This document shows, one piece after another, positions 56,889-64,000 of a stretch of 64,000 nt of DNA (position 1 is the stretch's first letter; each line of letters opens with the position of its first letter). A program made the translations under genes and the position numbers. The stretch lies in NCBI GenBank assembly GCA_012931725.1, contig CM022944.1, forward strand, positions 14,254,831 through 14,318,830. The letters run 5' to 3'. The notes under the pieces were generated by a model, which did not search any database, was not told the DNA's origin, and worked only from the letters and a program-made list of their open reading frames with translations. The stretch comes from Litsea cubeba. Taxonomy: Eukaryota; Streptophyta; Magnoliopsida; Laurales; Lauraceae.

Positions 56889-58756
56889 TCAATGATCAGA
56901 ATTATAATCAGTTGATGAATACTCATCAATGTCTGGTTCATCTACATCATTTGATTCACTGTCCACATCATCAAATATGTCATCATCATACATAAAATTA
57001 TCTTCTAAGCTATTTCCAGCAACATTTTCCACATTAAGATCAACACAATTAGGCTCTACATCATCCCTACGTAGCACGACTGTGAGGTTATCATTGATCT
57101 CTATTGAGGAAGTCATATGAAACCCACCACCAATGTCCTCTTCTTGGTAAGCATCTTCTTCATCATCATTGGAATCGTCATCATCATCATCATCTAAGTT
57201 TTCATCATTGGTTATTGGCATCTTGTAAAGATCACGAGGACTTGTTTTAACCACAACAAGCCAATCACTATTGACAAGATCTTGTACATAAAATACTTGT
57301 TCAGCTTGAGACGCCAAAATGAAAGGCTCATTGCTGGTCAAAGAACTGTGAATGTTCACGCTAGTATACCCATAACTGTCAACTTTGTATCCTCTTCCTA
57401 AGCGAGCCACATCCCACCAATGACAGTTGAAAAGAGTAACTTTTCTCTCTCCCACATATGACAATTCTAAAACATCTTTTAACACACCGTAGTATTCTTT
57501 ATCTGGAGACTCATCATCTCCTCTAACAAGAACACCACTATTTTGAGTTCTTCTTCCGACTGCTCGATCTTTTGTATGAAACCTAAATCCATTCACGACA
57601 TACGCTGAATGCCGATGAGCCAATTTCAATGGGCCAATGGCTAAGCTTAGAAGGTCATCACTTGCAAGTCCTTCTGAAAATAGGTTGTTCACCTATTTCA
57701 ACATGAAAATAGAGGACTATATTACTTATACATTGAAAGAAATAAGTAAGAGTAAAAATATTATTTCATACACCTACATGTTGGTAGAACCAATTAAGAA
57801 ACTCTTTATTGTGTCTCTCCGACACATTTCTGACACTCTTCCTCGTAAGCTCGCTTTTGTGTTCTCTGTGAGTAGTGTAGTTAATAATGTAGTGAGAAAT
57901 GAGTAAAATTATAGTTATAACTATCTGACTGAACATAACAGTTTGTATGTTACTCTATGAATGGCCAAACATCTTCACAGTTTTGCAGCACATGCACAAG
58001 CTTGATTGAACTCTTCATTGCCAAGGTGATATGGCTTAAAACCTCCTTTAGCATGACCATTTTTTGTGAAAATTGATAGCCCACCAATCCCTACATATCC
58101 ATCATCATTTCGTGGAGCTCGATTGAATTTAGTTCGAACACCGTGCAAGTAATTTGAACAAAATGTTAAGCATTCATCCGCAATATAACCTTCTGCAATT
58201 GATCCTTCTGGACGAGCTTTGTTTCGAACATATGACTTGAGCGTACGTAAGTACCTAGTGAAAAGGCCACATTAGAATATATATTTTATATATATTCATA
58301 TATAGAGAACACGAAGGTAATTTTCAAAATTATGAAGTACCTTTCAATTGGGTACATCCATCTATATTGTACCGGTCGACCGATCTTAGCCTCTTTTGCC
58401 AAGTGTACAGGTAAATGAATCATAACATCAAAGAAGGCTGGAGGAAAGATTGTCTCAAGCTTGCACAATGTTATCACAATCTGTTCTTGAAGTCTATCTA
58501 AACCATCATTGTGTAATGACTTTGAGCATAATTTCTTGAAGAAGCTACCCAATTCTATTATTGGCTCACATACATCCTTAGGTAGTAATCCACGTATTGC
58601 AAGTGGAAGTATAATTTTCAAAAGAACATGATGATCATGACACTTCAAACCAGATATGGTTTTCCCATTCACATTCACACATCTTGATATATTTGATGAG
58701 AAACCATCCGGAACTTGCAAGTTTGCTAAAAATTTACAGAAGATAGTCTTCTCATT
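56889..58756 (-). pseudogene. CACTA-C transposase (TNPD), 5' truncated by CACTA-D
   Basis: Four exons can be read on the - strand. Exon 1 (58756 to about 58342) has the DUF4218 motifs GLKCHDHHVLLKIILPLAIR, then LETIFPPAFFDVMIHLPVHL and QYRWMYPIER. Exon 2 (58254 to about 57980) gives YLRTLKSYVRNKARPEGSIA and ECLTFCSNYL. Exon 3 (57865 to 57776) gives VRNVSERHNKEFLNWFYQHV. Exon 4 (57692 to 56889) is DUF4216, with EYYGVLKDVLELSYVGERKV and FNCHWWDV, and ends in an acidic tail with a D/E run. All four are open. The N-terminal catalytic domain should lie beyond 58756 but is replaced by the end of CACTA-D, so this copy cannot make a full transposase. Confidence 0.85.
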
Positions 58757-59640
58757 CACTACAACAAGTTGCACTTTTAGCCACGTTTTTTAAAATTCGT
58801 CGGTAAAGGGTACACCTTTGCCGACGTTTTTACTTTCGACGGTAAAGGGTAGACCTTTATCGACGTTTTTTAAAAACGTCGGCAAAGTGTAGACTTTTAT
58901 CGACGTTTCATAAAAACGTGGCCAAAAGTACACCCTTTACCAACGCTTTTCAAAACGTCGGCAAAAGTGAAGACTTTTACCGACGTTTCGTAAAAACGTG
59001 GCCAAAAGTACACCCTTTACCGATGCTTTTCAAAACGTCGGCAAAAGTAAAGACTTTTACCGACGTTTCGTAAAAAACGTGGCCAAAAGTACACCCTTTA
59101 CCAACGTTTTTCAAAACGTCGGCAAAAGTAAAGACTTTTACCGGCGTTTCGTAAAAAACGTGGCCAAAAGTGCACCCTTTACCGACGTTTTTTAATAAAA
59201 CGTCAGCAAAGGCCATTCTTAAATTAAAAAAAAAATGATTTATTTTTTAAATTTTACCGACGAAATAAAACATCGGTATATATGCTTTTAATTTTCTTTT
59301 TTAATTTTACCGACGAAATTAAACGTCGGTAAATATGTTTATGAATATTTATTTATTTTTCTATTAATTTTACATGCAAAAATACAAACGTCGGTAAATA
59401 TCTTTTTAAATTTCTATTTTTTCCTTTACCGACGAAATTAAACGTCGGTAAATATGTTTATTAATTTTCATTTATTTTTACGATCATGTTACCAACGAAA
59501 ATAAACACGTCGGCAAATATCTTTTTAAATTTTTATTTTTTACTTTTACCGACAAAATTAAACGTCGGTAAATCTGTTTATTAATTTTTATTTATTTTTA
59601 TATTCATTTTACAGACGAAAATAAAATAATTATATCCATG
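58757..59640 (+). mobile_element. CACTA-D left terminus and subterminal arrays
   Basis: The block starts CACTACAACAAGTTGCAC after ATT and cuts the DUF4218 exon of CACTA-C. First come about four copies of a unit of about 80 bases with AAACGTGGCCAAAAGTACAC and TTTACCGACGTTTCGTAAAA (to about 59215). Then come about five units of about 65-70 bases with the palindrome TTTACCGACGAAATTAAACG followed by TCGGTAAAT. These are typical CACTA subterminal repeats. The right end was not found and may lie outside the window. Confidence 0.8.
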
Positions 59641-60328
59641 ATGAATCAAGCGATAAGATTTGACCAGATAATCATTGTTGACCTCCTAAAGAGGATTTTA
59701 GGTTTAGATCGGGAAAAAGTGGCCCACAAAAGTCAAAATTGAACCATTAACCCTTTGGTTCTTTTAGTCAATATCTCACAATACATGAAGGATCAATCGT
59801 TGGAATTTGATCCAGTAAACGTTACTTGCCATATAAAGGGGGTCTATGGCCCATATCTTGCATTAGAGATCCAGATTGTTCGGAAATGTAGAAAAAACGG
59901 ACTGCATGTCTTAACTCGTGAATGCACTGTAGTAACCATGCATTAATCCAACGATTGATATTTATTTCAAATATATTTCATGATCCATATTGAATCAAAA
60001 TTTGGGGTTGGGACCTATAACTATAAATGACCATTTAAAGAGGACTAAAAATTTAGATTGCGAAAATAGGGCATACAAAATTCCATAAATGATGATCTAA
60101 TGGTCTGTACGTTTTCATCAATACATCACAATCTATAATGATCCAATGGTTGTACTTTTGGTATCATAGCCGTTTTTAGCCCCCTAACATGATCAACGGT
60201 TTGGATCACAAATGTTTGTCTTAGTGCCATTTGAAATGGACACAGTAGAAGCTTCATCCAAACATGCTAAAACCGGATTCCATCAGTTTTAAGCCAATAA
60301 GAAGAGAAAAGTAGAGATGGTAAACTGA
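59641..60328. other. CACTA-D interior, diverged tandem duplication
   Basis: Phrases such as TTCATGATCCATATTGAATC, ACCTCCTAAAGAGGATTTTA and TCAATACATCACAAT recur after about 320-330 bases in diverged form, so the stretch is an old duplication. The small + frame at 59755-59946 lies in it and has no motif. Confidence 0.5.
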
Positions 60329-60690
60329 ACCTAAGTGTTAAAAATCCAACGTTTTAAGGGTTAATTCATTATCCGGGAGTCTGATTTACGAGCCGTCAGT
60401 TCCTGCAAGTTAATTTCGCCTCGAGCGAGGTGTTCGTGTCGGTTCCAATTTTTTCCGGAGCCTTTTCCCCGTTCTGTACGCCCTGTGGGCCGTTTTCGAA
60501 CCTAAGTGTTGGAAAATCATATGTTTTGCTTCTAATTCTCTAACCGAGAGTCCTATTTGCGAACCGTCAGTTCCGTCAATTTACTTTATTCTCGAGCGAA
60601 GTGCTCGCGCCGATTTCCAAATTTTTCGATGGCCGTTTCCTGTTCCGGACCCCCGGCGGGCCGTTTTTCGATCCTAAGTGTTAGAAAATC
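60329..60690. repeat. About 170-bp tandem repeat, two units plus part
   Basis: Each unit begins GAACCTAAGTGTTRGAAAAT and contains CGAACCGTCAGTTCC, CTCGAGCGARGTG and GGGCCGTTTTC. A third head begins at about 60669. The same CCTAAGTGTTGGAAAATC phrase reappears at about 62258. Confidence 0.8.
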
Positions 60691-61389
60691 CTTTTTGATT
60701 TTTATTTTACTTCGGTAAAACTATTGCTGACATGGATGATAGAGTGAGGCCTTGAAGGATGTGGTGTGAATGTGATTGAGATCTAGATCTAGGTTTATGG
60801 CCTTCTTCTCTTAGAAAGAAAAAGAAAAAAACCGATGCTAGTTGTTGTTGGAATATGAATTTTGGCCCAATAGTTTCAGCCACTTGTTTGAAGAAATGAG
60901 AGCCTCATTATGATGAGTACCGGGCTGAGATGTGCAATGCCATATCGATTAATGATGAATCCAAGAACATAGTAACAAAGCGAATCTACAAGAAATATAA
61001 GCAGGTAACTCCAGAAGATGCATCATCTCCTCAGTTTTAGGTGTACCTCCCATGTCATCTATTTTTAAATTCTAAATAAATATATGAAAGGAAAGAAACC
61101 GACTCTCAAACAATTCAATCTGAATTTGGTCATAGGACAGACTTTTGGTCCACACGTGACTGTCAAGCTTGTACACTTGCCCTACTTCTTTTATTTTAAA
61201 TAAACATCGAATTTGAAGTCGTATGATGAACTTAAATTCTGCCATTATATTTCTATCTCCGAAGTTGAGGTCGTATGATGAACTTAAATTCTACCATTAT
61301 AATTCTATCTCTGAAGGTGGTGCAAGGTGAGTGCAGTGGGTGGTTGTGAGGGAGAGTAAAAGAGTAGGAGAAAGAGAAGGGAAAGAAAA
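60691..61389. other. No gene recognised
   Basis: AT-rich sequence, with a short direct repeat containing GTCGTATGATGAACTTAAAT and TCTGCCATTATA (about 61220 and 61270). No coding motif was seen. Confidence 0.4.
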
Positions 61390-62610
61390 AAATGGAGAAG
61401 GAGACGAAAATTAGCATCGGAAAATTTATCACCGATGTTTAATATAAAACATCAGTAAAGGTTGGTAGTCTTTTTTACTTGTTTTCAATTAAAAAAAATT
61501 AAAATAATTTTTATTGACGAAAAATCTATTTTTTGATACGAAAATAATCGTTGGTAAATTTACCAAATTTTTTTCCCTCTTCCCGCCACCGAAACCCCTC
61601 TTTTTTATTATTAACATCATTTTTAAGGAAAATAAATATCAAAGACTATTATTGACGAATTCTATTATCAACGAATTTTATGACGTCAGTAAAATAAACT
61701 TTTAGTGATGTTTTTCTGTAAAAGTCCCCGCGCAACAGCTCCGGCATCTTCCTCACCCTCTCCTTCCTCTCCATCCACATCCACTCCGACGACTCCGCCG
61801 CCCGCTTTTGTCTCCCGACGCCATGCAGAGCCTTCATCTCCTCCCTCGCGCCACCAGACGCCTCCCCTGCCCCAGGTACACCCCTCCCTCTTCCTGCCCT
61901 CCACACAACACCGCTCACAATTCCCCCTCTCCTCTCTCTTTCTTCTTCTGTTCTCTCTCTCCCTCGTTCACCTATCCCTCGTCTGTCTGCTCTCCTCCCT
62001 TCTCCTGTCCTTTCTTCTTCTTTCCTACCCCTGTCTCCCCTCGCCTGCGCACCTGCCACAGCACTCCCTATCTCCCTCGGCTCTCTCTCCTTTTCTCTTC
62101 TCTTTTCTTTCCCTATTCCTCTCCCTCTCCTCCCCCTGCTTCCTCTTCTGTTCTGCCCTACGCCCACCTGCACACCACTCCTCTCCTCCCCTTGGGTTCT
62201 CTCGCTCTCTCTCTTCCTCTCTTCTTTCTCCTCCCCCGGCAGGCCCTGTTTTGCGAGTCCTAAGTGTTGGAAAATCTTTTGTATTTTTATTTTATTGCCG
62301 GTAAAACTATCAGAGACTATTATCGACGAATTATATGACGTCGATAAAATGAACGTTTAGCGGCGTTTTTTTGTAAAACATCGGTAATGTTTAACTCTAT
62401 TTTTAGGAAAATTAAAAATCAGTCCTTTATCGACATTTTTTTTATCGAAAAAAATTAGCATCGAAATATTTATTACCGACGTTCAAAGATTGGTAGACTT
62501 CATGTTTTGAAATAATAAAAATAAAATAATTTTTGCTGATAAAAATTTTATTTCTTTTGCCACGAAAATTAGTGGCATTAAATTTTCATGTTTTTTTCCC
62601 TCTCCCGCCA
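61390..62610. repeat. Duplicated CACTA-D subterminal block flanking CT-rich cargo
   Basis: The block around 61400-61720 (ATTAGCATCGGAAAATTTAT, GACTATTATTGACGAATT, GACGTCAGTAAAATAAAC) recurs diverged at 62270-62610. Between them is a CT-rich stretch with long but low-complexity open frames. The words ACCGATGTTT and CATCGGTAA match the CACTA-D subterminal type. Confidence 0.55.
61823..61875 (+). pseudogene. Possible captured first exon, unidentified
   Basis: An ATG in a plant-like context starts MQSLHLLPRATRRLPCP, which resembles an organelle-targeting start (Arg-rich, no acidic residues), and ends at CAG before GTACACC, a plausible donor. The upstream 80 bases are C-rich, like a 5'UTR. No downstream exon was seen. 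I do not recognise the gene. Confidence 0.35.
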
Positions 62611-64000
62611 AGAGCCCTCTTTTCCCTCTTTTCTTTTCTCTTTCTCGTGCTCTCTGTCTCACTCTCTCTGTTGTCCATCTCGCTCTCTCCTCTCACTCTC
62701 CTATTTCTCTCTCTCGCGCGATCTCTCTGCGCTAGATCTGCTCTTCCCATCTCTCGCGCTCTCTGTTTTCTCTGTCTCGCTCTCTCTTTTCTCTCTCCTC
62801 ATTTAGCCGCTTTTTTTTTTCTTTTCTGCTGCTGTTTCAGGTGGAGGACGAGTGGGCAGAAACCGGAAGGGGGAAAGAAGAGGAGGAGAGGAAGGGAGAA
62901 AAAGGAGGAGGGGAGGAGCAGGCGTGCGTCCTTCGATGCCCAGGTATGTGGGCCCCGTTTTCCTTCTCTTCTTCCATTTCTCTATTTTTTCTATTTAAAC
63001 CGTGGCTGAAGAATGGGGTTTTGGGCTCGGTTTTGGCCTAGGGCAGCCATTGGCGTGGTGGATTTTGGTGAGGGAGGAAGGAGTGGAGCCGTCTCAGCTG
63101 TGAGATTGTTCAATCCCAGTCCCTTGATTCCGATTTGAAAGGCTGCACAGTGGGAACTTCATGGCAAAATCGATTTGGGTGGAAAATGGGTATTTACTGT
63201 GACTAGTTGGGATTTTGATGGGATAAAGAAAATGGCCATGATTATTTGGCATTCAGATCGGTTTGACTGTGGTTTCTCTAATTCGTGATGTGGCCATGGA
63301 TTTTGGGGTACATCTTTGCTGGCTGGAGTTTATTATGTATATTTGATCATTCTGGTAAAAAAATGGGTGTCATTGTTTCCTACAGATTTTAAAAGATTTG
63401 TTTAATTATTTTGCACGTACCTTGCTTGTTGATTTCTTAGCTTCTGTTTGTCCACAGTGATGGATTTTGGCTTCGCTTTCCAACTTCTTTAAATTGGGAG
63501 AATTGGAATTTGTTCCTGTTTGGTAGATCAGTGTGTTTTTTACTCTGGTTTCCAAAATAATCCCTCTTGGCATGGCTACAACAAGGACTTCAGTAAGAGT
63601 ACAGAGGGATGCTTGTGGATTGACATTAGTTTTATCATCTGCTGTTCTTGAATGGCTTTTGATATGTCTGTTGTTCCTTGATGCTTTGTTCTCATATGTG
63701 GTGACGAAATTCGCTTGTTTCTCAATTTTTTGTCCCACAAGTAGATGATGTGGGGTTTTGGTTATACAAAAAGTAACTTTTTTTTTCTCTTCCATCATAT
63801 ATATGACTTTTAGATTGTCTCCCATGTGGATTCCTACTCTATTTGCACATCTCCAGCACATGTATTTGTTATTTCATCATTGGGCAACATTGAATTCTAT
63901 GCAATAATCCAGATCTAGCTGCCATCTTATGAAAAATGCCTGGCCTTTAGCTGTTTGACGGAATTTTAGAAGATGTTATTTAGTTCTTACTGTTCTCAAT
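62611..64000. other. CT-rich then intron-like sequence, no gene recognised
   Basis: CTCTCTCGCGC-type sequence to about 62840 resembles a 5'UTR. An acceptor-like TTTCAG at about 62840 precedes a GA-rich frame (62841-63041). The remainder looks like intron sequence. No protein family was recognised. Confidence 0.4.

Larger units (their letters stand above)
23822..58756 (-). mobile_element. CACTA-C, En/Spm-type element split by later insertions
   Basis: The left end is CACTACAAGAAAATAGGG, a classic CACTA terminus, with GTA before it. The coding part lies at 54.1-58.8 kb on the - strand (DUF4218 and DUF4216 transposase pieces and a TNPA-like gene). The link between end and coding part is the 9-bp duplication TATAAACTA around the Mutator-like element at 25477-52585: joined without it, the flanks are continuous, and a motif containing CATATAAAGTACATTTACAC is shared by both. 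Other insertions are a SINE at 54210 and CACTA-D at 58757. Without these, about 7.6 kb of it is in the window. Its right end was not seen. Confidence 0.7.

Noticed and set aside
61705..62304. 199-codon open frame on the + strand
   Set aside because: Ser/Leu/Pro low-complexity translation of a CT-rich stretch. The same stretch is open in other frames.

Overview
The window looks like nuclear DNA of a TE-rich flowering plant. All introns seen are GT-AG, every recognisable host peptide is a plant version (LEUNIG LUFS domain, CRS2-associated CRM domain, CBL calcium sensor, U1-70K N-terminus), and nearly everything else is Ty1/copia, LTR, CACTA, Mutator-like, PIF/Harbinger-like or SINE sequence. 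The species cannot be named. I found no intact, free-standing single-copy host gene. The host-gene pieces are exon-sized fragments inside transposons.

Layout: 1-3.6 kb holds a worn LTR-like tail and a complete solo LTR (1451-3585). 5.2-8.6 kb is a decayed Ty1/copia body on the + strand, cut off by an antisense LTR (8641-13739). That LTR carries a TAA-flanked PIF/Harbinger-like element (8811-12494), which itself carries an array of about 80-bp repeats and a probable small Mutator-like element (9237-11411). 15.3-23.8 kb has two CACTA left ends, a BABAM1-LEUNIG chimera, an LRR/kinase tail-to-tail chimera, and two solo LTRs with perfect 5-bp target-site duplications (17673-19984 on the - strand, 20089-21864 on the + strand).

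23.8-58.8 kb is best read as one CACTA element (left end 23822, transposase genes on the - strand at 54.1-58.8 kb) broken up by later insertions. The largest is a giant Mutator-like element at 25477-52585 (27.1 kb) flanked by a perfect 9-bp duplication TATAAACTA. A second, much better matched pair of the same terminal inverted repeats lies inside it (27563 and 47723). The left half carries + strand fragments of a FYVE protein, CBL2/3, a YODA-type MAPKKK, a CRS2-associated factor and phosphatidylserine decarboxylase. The right half carries - strand fragments of a heparanase-like protein, an ARIADNE E3 ligase, U1-70K and a serine carboxypeptidase. Captured genes therefore read inward from both ends towards a palindromic foldback core at 35.2-40.4 kb. 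No Mutator transposase was seen, so this is a non-autonomous, multi-gene Pack-MULE of unusual size.

The CACTA host is also hit by a tRNA-like SINE with an 11-bp target duplication (54210-54417) and by another CACTA element (left end 58757), which cuts its transposase. The rest, to 64 kb, is that last element's subterminal repeats, duplicated blocks, CT-rich sequence and a possible captured first exon.

Divergence was judged by eye. Gene family names rest on recognised peptide motifs, not on searches.
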